64,000 bases of DNA from Bog-473 sp963726005 (GTDB lineage: Bacteria > Actinomycetota > Acidimicrobiia > Acidimicrobiales > RAAP-2), in contig CAVSAT010000004.1 in the NCBI GenBank assembly GCA_963726005.1, positions 248,001-312,000 on the forward strand, given 5' to 3'. Below the pieces are notes generated by a model. It saw nothing but the letters and a program-made list of their open reading frames with translations. It searched no databases and was not told the origin of the DNA. Each line of letters opens with the position of its first letter. Positions within the stretch are counted from its first letter, which is position 1. Below are positions 27,810 to 36,677 of this stretch, piece after piece. The translations under genes and the position numbers were made by a program.

Positions 27810-28940
27810 ATGCTGCTCGGTCTGAGCGACGATCAGGAGTTCTTCCGCGAGACAACGGAGCGCTTCCTGGTCGAGCAGGTACCGCCCGACGTGCTCCGTT
27901 CGCTGCGGGGCGACCCGGCCGGCTTCGACCCCTCGTACTGGCGCCGCGGCGCCGAGCTTGGGTGGACCTCGTTGCTGGTGAGCGAGACGCACGGGGGCGG
28001 GACGATCAGCGGCGACGGGCTGGTGGATCTCGGCCTGATCGCCTACGAGTTCGGCCGCCATGCCGCGCCCGGCCCGCTGGTGGCGACCAACGTGGTCGCC
28101 TCCGTTCTCAGTGAGCACGGCGCCGCACCCGACGTGCTGGCCGGTCTGGTCTCCGGAGAGAGCATCGCGTCGTGGTGCGCACCCGACTCGGGACCCGACG
28201 GGTGGCGGCCGACGGTGCAGGCCCGCCGGGAAGGGTCGAACGTCGTCCTGCGCGGCGAGGCCCGCCTGGTGGAATCGGCCCAACAGGCGGACCACTTCCT
28301 CGTCACCTGCCTCGACGAGGCGGGTGCCACCCAGGTGCTCGCGCCAGCGGCGACGCCGGGCGTCACCAGCGTGGCGATGCAGTCCGCCGACCTGACCCGC
28401 CGCTTCGGCATTGTCACCTTCGACGACGCGGTGCTTCCCACCGATGCTGTCGTGGGGCGCAGCGGCGCGGCGGCCGCCGACGTCGGGCGGCAGTTCCAGC
28501 TCGTGCTGGTGCTGTTGAACGCCGAGTCGGTCGGGGCTATGCAAGCGGGGTTCGACATGACGGTCGAATGGGCGTTCGACCGGTACACCTTCGGGAGGCC
28601 GCTGGCGTCGTACCAGGCGCTGAAACACCGGTTCGCCGACATGTTGATGTGGCTCGAGGCGAGCCACGCGATCAGCGACGCGGCGTGTCTTGCCACGGAG
28701 CACCGTGCGGAGAACACGGCCGAGCTGCTGAGCGCGGCCAAGGCGTACATCGGACAGTACGGCACCGACCTCCTGCAGGACTGCGTGCAAATGCACGGGG
28801 GCATCGGCGTCACCTACGAGCACGACCTGCACCTGTACCTCCGGCGCTTCACCGTCGACCGTGCGCTGGCCGGGACACCGGCCGACCATCGTCAGAGGAT
28901 CGCTGCGCTGCTGGGCTCTTCGCACGAGGATGCCGCATGA
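27810..28940 (+). CDS. Acyl-CoA dehydrogenase, probable non-catalytic partner subunit
   Basis: A 376-residue acyl-CoA dehydrogenase family protein starting at ATG 27810. The C-terminal QMHGGIGVTYEHDLHLYLRR block is present. At the place where most members have a GEGT motif, this protein reads ALAGTPADH, so the usual catalytic Glu is missing. It overlaps the next dehydrogenase gene by four bases (ATGA). In steroid and cholesterol side-chain catabolism such adjacent pairs form alpha2-beta2 heterotetramers (ChsE1-ChsE2 type), and this pair looks the same. It would shape the substrate and FAD sites rather than act alone. Confidence 0.9.
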   Translation: MLLGLSDDQEFFRETTERFLVEQVPPDVLRSLRGDPAGFDPSYWRRGAELGWTSLLVSETHGGGTISGDGLVDLGLIAYEFGRHAAPGPLVATNVVASVLSEHGAAPDVLAGLVSGESIASWCAPDSGPDGWRPTVQARREGSNVVLRGEARLVESAQQADHFLVTCLDEAGATQVLAPAATPGVTSVAMQSADLTRRFGIVTFDDAVLPTDAVVGRSGAAAADVGRQFQLVLVLLNAESVGAMQAGFDMTVEWAFDRYTFGRPLASYQALKHRFADMLMWLEASHAISDAACLATEHRAENTAELLSAAKAYIGQYGTDLLQDCVQMHGGIGVTYEHDLHLYLRRFTVDRALAGTPADHRQRIAALLGSSHEDAA

Positions 28941-30226
28941 CCGCGTTGCGGGCCGAAGAGGTGGACGGCGCGGACGACGTCGAGGACCTCGAGAGCTTCC
29001 GCCAGCGGGCCCGGACCTTCATTGAGGCCAACCTTCGGCGGGTCACGCCCGAGGAGCAGCGCTGGGCCTGGACCAGTGGAAACGAGGAGGCCGAACTGGC
29101 CCTCCTCGCTCGTGAGCGGGAGATCCAGCGCATGCTGTTCGACGCCGGCCTGGCGGGCGTCTGCTTCCCGCGTGCCTACGGGGGGCAGGGCCTGACGCCG
29201 GCGCACCAGAGAGTGCTCAACGAGGAACTGGCAGGTTTCGAGTACCCCGCCAAGCTGCAGGTGCCCACCCTCTCACCGTGCGCGGCGGTCCTGCTCGATT
29301 TCTGTACCGAAGAACAAAAGCTCCGGCACATCCCCGCCATCTTGCGCGGCGAGGAGCTCTGGATGCAGTTCCTGTCGGAGCCGAGCGGCGGCTCGGACGT
29401 CGCGGGCGCCTTGACGACGGCGGTGCGGGACGGGGACCAATGGGTGTTGAACGGGTCAAAGGTGTGGACCTCGGGCGCCTGGTGGTCGGACTGGGGACTG
29501 TGCCTGGCGCGGACCAACTGGGACGTCCCGAAGCACCGTGGCCTGACGGTGTTCATGCTGCCGATCCATCAGCCCGGCGTCGAAGTCCACCGGATCGAGA
29601 TGCTCAACGGCTCGCGGGAGTTCTGCCAGGAGTTCATGACCGACGTGATCGTCCCCGACTCCGACCGCGTGGGCGAGGTGGACGACGGCTGGACCGTCGG
29701 CACCAGGTGGATGTTCCACGAGCGCATGCTCTACACGTCGTCGTACGTGACCGAGCCTGCGGGGACGACGCACGGCCGGAGCGATACGGCCGCTGTGCTC
29801 TCCATCGCGCTCGAGCGGGGCCGCATGGGCGACCCCTCGGTGCGCGACATGGTCGGCGAGGCGCGCATGCTCGAGCTGGTGGGCGAGGAACTGCTGAAGC
29901 GGGTGAGCGAGACGATCCGATCGGGACGCATGTCCGATCAGGTGGCCGCGGTCGGCCGGTTGTTCAAGGGCACCATGCAGGCGAGGATCGCCACCCTGGC
30001 CTTCGAGGTCGCGGGCCCCGAGGGGGCGGCGTGGTCGGAGGGGAGTGCGGCCGAGATGAGCGCGGTGAACTTCCTCATGCGCCAGGCCGGGAGCATCGGG
30101 GGCGGGACCGTGGAGATGGCGCGCAACGTGATCAGCGAGCGCGTGCTCGTGATGCCCCGCGAACGGACGCTCGACCGCGACGTCCCGTTCCGTGACGTCC
30201 CGCGCAGTCGGCCCACCGGCGCATAG
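28937..30226 (+). CDS. Acyl-CoA dehydrogenase, probable catalytic partner subunit
   Basis: A 429-residue dehydrogenase of the FadE type. It has FLSEPSGGSDVAGALTTAV near residue 146, VLNGSKVWTSGAWWSDW, and the C-terminal GSIGGGTVEMARNVISERVL. A glutamate in MFHERM (Glu262) sits about where heteromeric FadE enzymes carry their catalytic base. It is coupled to the preceding subunit gene by an ATGA overlap. Both probably oxidise a bulky or branched acyl-CoA. The C-terminal tail after MPRERTLDRDVPFRDVPRS is short and family-typical. Confidence 0.91.
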   Translation: MTALRAEEVDGADDVEDLESFRQRARTFIEANLRRVTPEEQRWAWTSGNEEAELALLAREREIQRMLFDAGLAGVCFPRAYGGQGLTPAHQRVLNEELAGFEYPAKLQVPTLSPCAAVLLDFCTEEQKLRHIPAILRGEELWMQFLSEPSGGSDVAGALTTAVRDGDQWVLNGSKVWTSGAWWSDWGLCLARTNWDVPKHRGLTVFMLPIHQPGVEVHRIEMLNGSREFCQEFMTDVIVPDSDRVGEVDDGWTVGTRWMFHERMLYTSSYVTEPAGTTHGRSDTAAVLSIALERGRMGDPSVRDMVGEARMLELVGEELLKRVSETIRSGRMSDQVAAVGRLFKGTMQARIATLAFEVAGPEGAAWSEGSAAEMSAVNFLMRQAGSIGGGTVEMARNVISERVLVMPRERTLDRDVPFRDVPRSRPTGA

Positions 30227-30272
30227 TCTGCGGCCGTCGCAACGTGAGGGCGAGACTCGTGGAGGTCGGGAC

Positions 30273-31127
30273 ATGGCGATAGCGAAGGTCAACGGGCTGT
30301 CGCTGGCCTACGAGATGATCGGCGAGGGGCGCCCGTGGGCCATCACACCCGGTGGCCGCTTCACCAAGGAGACTCCCGGGGTGCGGGAGCTCGCCGTCGC
30401 CCTGGCCGACCGGGGCCACCGCGTGCTCATCTGGGACCGCCCCAACTGCGGGGAGTCCGACGTCTGCTTCGACGGGCCATCCGAATCGGCCATGCAGGCC
30501 GATGCGCTGGCTGGGCTGCTGGAGCACCTCGACATGGTGCCGGCCGTCATTTCCGGGGGATCGGGCGGTGCCCGCGTGTCGCTGCTCGCCGCCTGCCGTC
30601 ATCGCTCGGCGGCGGCGGGCCTGGCGATCTGGTGGATCAGCGGCGGCGTGTACGGCCTCCTGTCGTTGGCGACGCACTACTGCGGGGGGTCGCTCGCCGC
30701 GGCCTGGACCGAGGGCATGGAGGCGGTGGCGGCGCTGCCCGAGTGGGCCGAGGTGCTGGAACGCAACGCCTCGAACCGCCAGCGGTTCCTGGACCAGGAC
30801 CGCGCCGAGTTCATTGCGGCAATGGAGCGCTGGATGTTGGCCTACTGCCCGCGTGACGGCGAGCACGTGCCGGGGCTGGCCGACGCCGACGCCCGTGGGT
30901 TGGACATCCCTGCCCTGGTCTTCCGGAGCGGCGCGAGCGACGTGCACCACACACGCGCCACGTCCGAGGCGCTCGCGGATCTCCTGCCGATGGGTCGGCT
31001 GGTCGAGCCGCCCTGGGGCGACCGCGAGTGGATCGAGCGCCAGGGAGCCCGCGAAGGCGGATTGTTCGCCCGCTGGCCCTTGTTGGCGCCGGCGCTCTTG
31101 GAGTGGCAAGCCGAAGTCCTGCCTTGA
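30273..31127 (+). CDS. Alpha/beta hydrolase
   Basis: A 284-residue alpha/beta hydrolase. After MAIAKVNGLSLAYEMIGEG comes the strand-loop WAITPGGRFTKETPGVREL, then VLIWDRPNCGESD and the nucleophile elbow VISGGSGGARVSLLA. In that elbow the position of the usual GxSxG serine reads GGSGG. The late acid lies around VFRSGASDVHHT, and a C-terminal histidine is not obvious. Relatives include aromatic meta-cleavage and ester hydrolases. The start is ATG 30273. It ends the rightward operon and converges with the TetR gene. Confidence 0.88.
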   Translation: MAIAKVNGLSLAYEMIGEGRPWAITPGGRFTKETPGVRELAVALADRGHRVLIWDRPNCGESDVCFDGPSESAMQADALAGLLEHLDMVPAVISGGSGGARVSLLAACRHRSAAAGLAIWWISGGVYGLLSLATHYCGGSLAAAWTEGMEAVAALPEWAEVLERNASNRQRFLDQDRAEFIAAMERWMLAYCPRDGEHVPGLADADARGLDIPALVFRSGASDVHHTRATSEALADLLPMGRLVEPPWGDREWIERQGAREGGLFARWPLLAPALLEWQAEVLP

Positions 31128-31193
31128 GCGTCCTCGGCACGGTGAGCGGGACCCGGCGGGACCCGCCCCGCGATGACGTGACGACGCCTCGGG

Positions 31194-31898
31194 TCAGTCC
31201 TGGATCTCGGGTTTACCGGGCAGCCCCAGCGCATTGGTGAAGAGCAACGTCAACTGATCGACGCCTTCGTCGAAATCGCAGTCGAGGAAGCCCTGCACGA
31301 ACCACATCTCGGGGAACCGGTACGTCATGGCCCCGAGCCCATCGGCGGCGATCACGGGATTGAGCCGTCGGTCGGCCAAACCGTGACGCTGCAAGCGGAG
31401 GATGGAATCCGCGATCTGGGCGGTGTAGAGACGGTGTCTCTCCGCGCGGATGGCGTTGAACTGCGCGTCGAAGCGCCAGACCTGCTCGATCACCCCCATG
31501 ATCCGAGCCTCGTCGCGGTAGGCCTCCAAATGGAGCCGGATCGCCTCGTGGATCCTCTCGTACGGGGCCGCCGAGGACGACGGGTCGAGGATGACATTGT
31601 TCAGGGGAGCGCTCAGTCGTTCGTCCACCTTCGCCGCGACCTCGCGAAAGACCTCCTCCTTTGACTCGAAGTAGTGGTAGAAGGATCCGTGCGAGAGACC
31701 GGCTCGCTCTGCGATGTCAGAGATGCGGGCGTCGAGGAAACCGTCTTTTTCGAAGACCTCTTTTGCGGCACTGACCAAGCGCGACCGGGTCTCGACGCCC
31801 TTGCGCGACCGCGGCCCGCTGGGCTTTTCTGCCGTGAGGGGCGGGGTTGTCGACACGTCGTTCTCGTTCCGTGCGGTTTGGGGGTCGGGTGTCGTCAT
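31194..31898 (-). CDS. TetR-family transcriptional regulator
   Basis: A 234-residue TetR regulator. The DNA-binding domain follows a basic, Ser/Thr-rich leader: TRSRLVSAAKEVFEKDGF, then ISDIAERAGLSHGSFYHYF and ESKEEVFREVA. The start is ATG 31898; the open frame extends further upstream without support. It lies next to the DUF35-thiolase gene (58-bp gap) on the same strand and converges with the hydrolase gene. It is the TetR gene closest to two type 1 sites, so it is a candidate for their regulator, but its own upstream region carries no type 1 copy. Confidence 0.9.
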   Translation of the reverse strand: MTTPDPQTARNENDVSTTPPLTAEKPSGPRSRKGVETRSRLVSAAKEVFEKDGFLDARISDIAERAGLSHGSFYHYFESKEEVFREVAAKVDERLSAPLNNVILDPSSSAAPYERIHEAIRLHLEAYRDEARIMGVIEQVWRFDAQFNAIRAERHRLYTAQIADSILRLQRHGLADRRLNPVIAADGLGAMTYRFPEMWFVQGFLDCDFDEGVDQLTLLFTNALGLPGKPEIQD

Positions 31899-31956
31899 CA
31901 ATGTACCTTTGACCGTGTGCGCCGGGGGCGTTCGTTGCGCTCGGCGACCATCGCGC

Positions 31957-33604
31957 TCACGCCCCGGCTCGCTGTAGCAGGAGCACGCCCGAAGGGGTAC
32001 CGCCCCCAGAGGTGACCACGGCCGTCGTCGCATCGGCGACCTGGCGGTCGCCGGCATCGTGCCGCAGCTGCTGCATGGCCTCGTAGATGAACCCGAAGCC
32101 GTGCGTGCGACCCTCGGAGAGCTGACCGCCGTGCGGGTTGACGGGGAGCTCGCCGTCGAGGGCGATCCTCCGCCCGCCGTCGAGCCAGTCGTACGCCTCG
32201 CCGAACCCGCAGAAGCCCAGCCCCTCGATCCACGAGATGGCGTTGAAGGTGAAGCCGTCGTAGACCAGCGCCACGTCGACCTCGGCCGGCCGCACGCTGG
32301 TCCTCGTCCACAGATGCGCCGCCTGCCCCAGGACCTGGGGCTCGTGGGTCAGTGTCCCCTGGTCCCACGAGACGCGCTCCAAGATCTGTGTGCCGACGGC
32401 CTCGATCCGCACCGCCGGACGGGGGAGATCAGCGGCGACCGACGCGTCGGACACGATCACGGCGATGGACCCGTCGCAGGGCACGTCGCAGTCGTAGAGC
32501 CCGAACGGGGAGGTGATGGGACGCGCCGACAGGTAGTCGTCCATCGTCATCGGCTCCCGGTAGATGGCCGCCGGGTTCAACCCTGCGTTCGTCCGCCCGT
32601 TGACGGCGATCAGCCCGAGCATCTCGCGCGGGACGCGATAGCGGTGCAGGTACTGGTTGGCGTTCATCGCGATCCAATTGGCCGCCGACATCGCGCCGAA
32701 GGGCGCGCGCCACTCGCGGAGCGGGCCGGAGACCCGCTGGCCGGTGGCCCCGCGACTCCCGCCTGACCCGCGGGATGCGAGAGTGGCGTAGGTCGACTCC
32801 CACACCGTGCGGAAGCACAGCACGTGGCGGCAGAGCCCCGAGGCCACCGCCATCGCCGCAGCGATGACCGACCCCCCGGGTCCGGGCAGGTCGCCGCCGC
32901 CGTTGATCCAGGTCGGGTGGATCCGCAGGGCCTCCTCGATGGCGGTGGGGCCACCCTCGCTCATCCCCAGGCCGACGGCACCGGGGTAGGTCGACAGCCC
33001 GTCGATGTCCTCCAGCGTCAGCCCGGCGTCCGCCACCGCGCCGAGACAGGCGTCGACCGCGAGCGACAGCGGATCGACCATGAGCCGACGACCGATCCTC
33101 GACCAGCGCGACGCCGCTCAGCACGGCGCGATGCTCGAAGCGCTCGGGGCCGAGGGGCGCGCGGGGGACCGGCCGCACGGGTGGCGCGACCCGATCGACC
33201 GGGTCGAGGGATCCCGTCGGCTCGAACAGCGGCAGCCAGACGTCTTCGTGCTGCTCGAAGCGGACGGTGACCTCCTGACCGATGCCGACGTCCGCCGGGT
33301 CGCAGCCGATGACGTTGGTCGTCAGGTGCACCCGGGGATCCTCGGCGAGGGCGACGTTGGCCACCACGTACGGCGGGTCGAAGTCGGGCAGCCACCGGTG
33401 GGAGTTCACCGTGAAGCCCACGACGGTGCCCCGGCCCGACACCGCGGTCGGCTTGGTGTCCCGGCTCCGGCAGTACGGGCAGATCGGCACGGGCGGGTGC
33501 ACCAGCTCGCCGCATTCGCCGCAGCCCTGGACGCGCAGGACGCCGTCCGCCCCGGACGTCCAGAACCATTCGTTCGCCGGTGTCAGTTCGGGGAGCGGCC
33601 TCAT
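31957..33604 (-). CDS. DUF35 (zinc ribbon/OB-fold)-thiolase fusion protein (frameshift near 33100)
   Basis: About 548 residues. The N-terminal 150 residues are a DUF35 module: MRPLPELTPANEWFWTSG, then a zinc ribbon CGECGELVHPPVPICPYC, and an OB fold (GTVVGFTVNSHRWLPDFDPP). The rest is a lipid-transfer-protein-like thiolase (MVDPLSLAVDACLGAV, CRHVLCFRTVW, NPHGGQLSEGRTHGFG). The join FEHRAVLSG to RRLMVDPL requires one base correction near 33095-33105. In steroid catabolism Ltp2-type thiolase-like enzymes work with DUF35 partners as retro-aldolases on CoA thioesters, and this fusion probably does similar C-C cleavage. A type 1 operator lies 71 bp upstream. Confidence 0.88.
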
Positions 33605-33675
33605 CCGGGCCCCCCGCGAGAGCCGCGGCACGCGATGGTGCCCTCGGGCAACGCGACAGGACACGCGGGACTCAG

Positions 33676-33695
33676 TATTGACTTCGACGTCGTTA
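33676..33695 (+). promoter_or_regulatory. Type 1 operator, copy D
   Basis: TATTGACTTCGACGTCGTTA lies 71 bp upstream of the DUF35-thiolase start on the minus strand, within the 273-bp divergent gap to the amidohydrolase. A second copy (33861-33880) sits at the other end of the same gap, so each divergent gene has its own site. The gap holds no gene. Confidence 0.78.
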
Positions 33696-33860
33696 TCGAA
33701 CATCGGACACATGTTACGCCGTCGCCGCCCCAGCGCCCGGACCTGCGCATACCCCCGCGGTCGGGCGCCTCGGGGCCACCCCCAGGGCAGGCGAGGAACC
33801 GTGCCCGCGGTAAGCCGCGGTCGACCGCAGCCGTGCCCGTTGCACGCACGCCTCGCAGCA

Positions 33861-33880
33861 TTCTAACATCGACGTCAATG
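33861..33880 (-). promoter_or_regulatory. Type 1 operator, copy G, overlapping a start codon
   Basis: On the minus strand this reads CATTGACGTCGATGTTAGAA. It includes the ATG (33878) of the amidohydrolase gene. A regulator bound here would cover the start region, which suggests a leaderless or very short transcript, or that the downstream in-frame ATG at 33890 is the true start. Confidence 0.75.
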
Positions 33881-35038
33881 TTGAACGACATGCTCGTCGT
33901 TGACGCCGACTCGCACTGGTGCGAGGCGCCGGACCTCTTCACCAAGCGTGCGCCGGCGGCCTTCCGGGACCGCGTCCCCCGCGTCGAAGAGGTCGACGGT
34001 CAGTCGATGTGGGTCTTCGACGGCCAGCCCGTCGGGCGCTTCAGCGCGGGCGGCGTCATCGGGCGTGACGGCAGCAAGGAGAGCGCACACCGCGCCCTCT
34101 TCGAGTGGAGCCACGATGACGTGCACGTCGGCGCGTGGGACCCCGACGTCCGCCTCGGCGTGCTGGACGAGTGCGGCATCGACGCGCAGATCATCTTCCC
34201 CAGCACCATCGGCCTCGGCGGCCAGGACCTCGGGATGGCCGGCGACCCTGCGCTGCGCCGGCTCGCCATTGAGATCTACAACGATGCGATGACCGAGATC
34301 CAGGCCGACTCGGGGAACCGCCTCCTGCCCCTGCCGCTCATGCCGGCGTGGGACGTCGACGCGTGCGTGCGGGAGGCGAAGCGGGTCGCCGGTCTCGGAG
34401 CACGTGGCGTCAACATGACGTCGGACCCGCAGGACCTCGGCGCGCCGGACCTGGCCAACCGGGCCTGGGACCCCTTCTGGGAGGTCTGCTCGGATCTGGA
34501 GCTCCCCGTGCACTTCCACATCGGCGCCAGCGTGACGGGCATGACCTTCTACGGGCAGTACCCGTGGGAGTCGCACGCCGACAACACCAAGCTGGCCATC
34601 GGCGGCACGCTGCTCTTCATCGGCAACGCACGCGTCGTGACGAACGTGATCCTCTCGGGGATGTTCGACCGGTACCCCGCGCTCAAGATGGTCTCGGTCG
34701 AGAGCGGCGTCGGATGGATCCCCTTCATCCTCGAGGCGCTCGATTACGAGATGTCGGAGAACGCCCCGCAGGAGCTGTCCCAGATGGCCAAGCTGCCCTC
34801 CGAGTACTTCAAGACCAACCTGTACGCCACCTTCTGGTTCGAGAACAACCGGAACAAGCTTCCTGACCTGATTGAGGCCGTCGGTGAGGACAACATCCTC
34901 TTCGAGACGGACTTCCCCCATCCGACGTGCCTCTACCCCGGCCCGCTCCAGAGCGTGGAGGCGAAGATGGGGACGTTGACCCCCGAAGCTCGCCGTAAGA
35001 TCTTCGGCGAGAATGCGCGCAAGCTCTACAGGCTCTGA
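33878..35038 (+). CDS. Amidohydrolase-2 family protein
   Basis: A 386-residue ACMSD-like protein, uninterrupted. The metal-site motifs are VVDADSHWCEAPDLF at the N-terminus, VHFHIGASVTG mid-barrel, VSVESGVGWIPF and ETDFPHPTCLYP at the end. ATG 33878 lies inside a type 1 operator; ATG 33890, giving MLVVDADSHW, is an equally good start. The next gene, methylmalonate-semialdehyde dehydrogenase, begins inside its last 26 bases. It probably decarboxylates or hydrolyses an acid intermediate of the regulon's pathway. Confidence 0.92.
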   Translation: MLNDMLVVDADSHWCEAPDLFTKRAPAAFRDRVPRVEEVDGQSMWVFDGQPVGRFSAGGVIGRDGSKESAHRALFEWSHDDVHVGAWDPDVRLGVLDECGIDAQIIFPSTIGLGGQDLGMAGDPALRRLAIEIYNDAMTEIQADSGNRLLPLPLMPAWDVDACVREAKRVAGLGARGVNMTSDPQDLGAPDLANRAWDPFWEVCSDLELPVHFHIGASVTGMTFYGQYPWESHADNTKLAIGGTLLFIGNARVVTNVILSGMFDRYPALKMVSVESGVGWIPFILEALDYEMSENAPQELSQMAKLPSEYFKTNLYATFWFENNRNKLPDLIEAVGEDNILFETDFPHPTCLYPGPLQSVEAKMGTLTPEARRKIFGENARKLYRL

Positions 35039-36539
35039 GACGGCTCGTCCCCCGCTGAGACCTATCGGACACTGGGTCGGGGGGGCGTCCGTTCCTGGGT
35101 CGTCGGGTCGGACGGCTCCCGTCTACGACCCGGCCCTCGGTGTGCAGACGGCCGAGGTCGCGCTGGCTTCGGCGGCGGAGGTCGACAACGCGGTGAAGAC
35201 GGCCGTCACCGCATCGCACGAGTGGGGCGCCTCCTCCCTCACGCGACGGACCGGCCTCCTCTTCCGGCTACGCGAGCTGCTGGACGCCAACCGGGACGAG
35301 CTGGCGGCGGCCGTCACGCGCGAGCACGGAAAGGTGTTCGAGGACGCTCGGGGCGAGGTCGCTCGGGGCATCGAGAACGTCGAGTTCGCGTGCGGTATCC
35401 CGAGCCACCTGAAGGGCTCGTCCAATTCGGAGATCTCGACGGGCGTCGACATCCGCACGGTGCTCGAGCCGGTCGGGGTCGTGGCCGGCATCACACCGTT
35501 CAACTTCCCCGTCATGGTCCCCTTGTGGATGATGGCCAATGCCATCGCCTGTGGCAACTGCTTCGTGCTGAAGCCCTCGGAGAAGGACCCGTCCGCCTCG
35601 CTCCTCCTTGCCGAGATGGTGCAGCGGGCCGGGTTTCCCGACGGGGTGTTCAACGTGGTGCAGGGGGACCGCGAGGCGGTGGACTCCCTCCTGGTCCACC
35701 GCGACGTCGCGGCGATCTCATTCGTGGGCAGCACCCCGGTGGCACGGCACGTCTACGAGACGGCGACGCAGCACGGCAAGCGGGTGCAGGCGCTCGGCGG
35801 CGCGAAGAACCATATGGTGGTGCTTCCCGATGCCGACCTGGAGGCCGCGGCGGATGCCGCCGTGTCGGCCGCCTACGGTTCGGCCGGCGAACGGTGCATG
35901 GCGATCTCGGTCGTGGTCGCCGTCGGATCCATCGCCGATCCGCTCGTCGAGGCCATCGCGTCGCGGATCCCCGACGTCGTCATCGGTGCCGGTGGCGACC
36001 CGTCCTCCATGATGGGACCGCTCATCACCCCGGAGCACCGTGACCGCGTGCAGGCCTACGTGGAGCAGGCCTCAGGCGAGGGCGCCACGGTGGTGGTGGA
36101 CGGATCCGGCACCCTCCGAGGAACGGGATTCTTCGTCGGCTGCTCCCTGCTCGACGACGTGAAGCCGGGCATGCGCGTCTACGACGACGAAATTTTCGGA
36201 CCTGTCCTCAGCGTCGTCCGGGTCCCGACCCTCGACGACGCACTGGCGCTGGTGAACGACAACCCGTACGGGAACGGGACGGCGCTCTTCACCCGCGACG
36301 GGGGGGCGGCGCGCCGGTTCGAACGCGAGGTCCACGTGGGCATGGTGGGGATCAACGTCCCGATCCCGGTGCCCGTGGCGTCACACTCGTTCGGAGGGTG
36401 GAAGGCCTCCATCTTCGGCGATTCGTCCATTTACGGGCCCGACGGGGTCCGGTTCTACACTCGGCCGAAGGTCGTGACGTCTCGATGGCCCGACCCCGGA
36501 CCGGGCACGGTGGAGCTGCACTTCCCGACCAACCGCTGA
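35013..36539 (+). CDS. mmsA: CoA-acylating methylmalonate-semialdehyde dehydrogenase-like protein
   Basis: A 508-residue ALDH of the MmsA group, which converts methylmalonate or malonate semialdehyde to propionyl- or acetyl-CoA. It shows GITPFNFPVMVPLWM, KPSEKDPSASL, LGGAKNHMVVLPDADL and the catalytic cysteine in GERCMAISV. The family-typical end SFGGWKASIFGDSSIYGPDGV is intact. Use of CoA rather than water fits the acyl-CoA context. ATG 35013 overlaps the amidohydrolase gene. It links valine or branched-acid breakdown to propionyl-CoA and is consistent with the acyl-CoA mutase further downstream. Confidence 0.9.
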   Translation: MRASSTGSETARPPLRPIGHWVGGASVPGSSGRTAPVYDPALGVQTAEVALASAAEVDNAVKTAVTASHEWGASSLTRRTGLLFRLRELLDANRDELAAAVTREHGKVFEDARGEVARGIENVEFACGIPSHLKGSSNSEISTGVDIRTVLEPVGVVAGITPFNFPVMVPLWMMANAIACGNCFVLKPSEKDPSASLLLAEMVQRAGFPDGVFNVVQGDREAVDSLLVHRDVAAISFVGSTPVARHVYETATQHGKRVQALGGAKNHMVVLPDADLEAAADAAVSAAYGSAGERCMAISVVVAVGSIADPLVEAIASRIPDVVIGAGGDPSSMMGPLITPEHRDRVQAYVEQASGEGATVVVDGSGTLRGTGFFVGCSLLDDVKPGMRVYDDEIFGPVLSVVRVPTLDDALALVNDNPYGNGTALFTRDGGAARRFEREVHVGMVGINVPIPVPVASHSFGGWKASIFGDSSIYGPDGVRFYTRPKVVTSRWPDPGPGTVELHFPTNR

Positions 36540-36639
36540 ACCGGGCGCGGCCCGGCCGGGTGATCGGGCCGTGACTCTGGATCCCTGGTCAGAGGCAGCC
36601 GAACCGCAGTCCGTCGGCCCGGGTGCCCGAGTTCTCTGA

Positions 36640-36659
36640 TATTGACGTCGCAGTCAAAA
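36640..36659 (+). promoter_or_regulatory. Type 1 operator, copy F
   Basis: TATTGACGTCGCAGTCAAAA lies 18 bp before the amidohydrolase ATG at 36678. A further TTGAC follows at 36660. The position so close to the start codon suggests repression of a short-leader transcript. Confidence 0.8.
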
Positions 36660-36677
36660 TTGACTAGCGTGACGCCC

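Noticed and set aside
31155..31167. GGCGGG/CCCGCC hairpin between the hydrolase and TetR genes
   Set aside because: The loop would be one base unless pairs open, and there is no T tract. It is probably ordinary GC-rich sequence.
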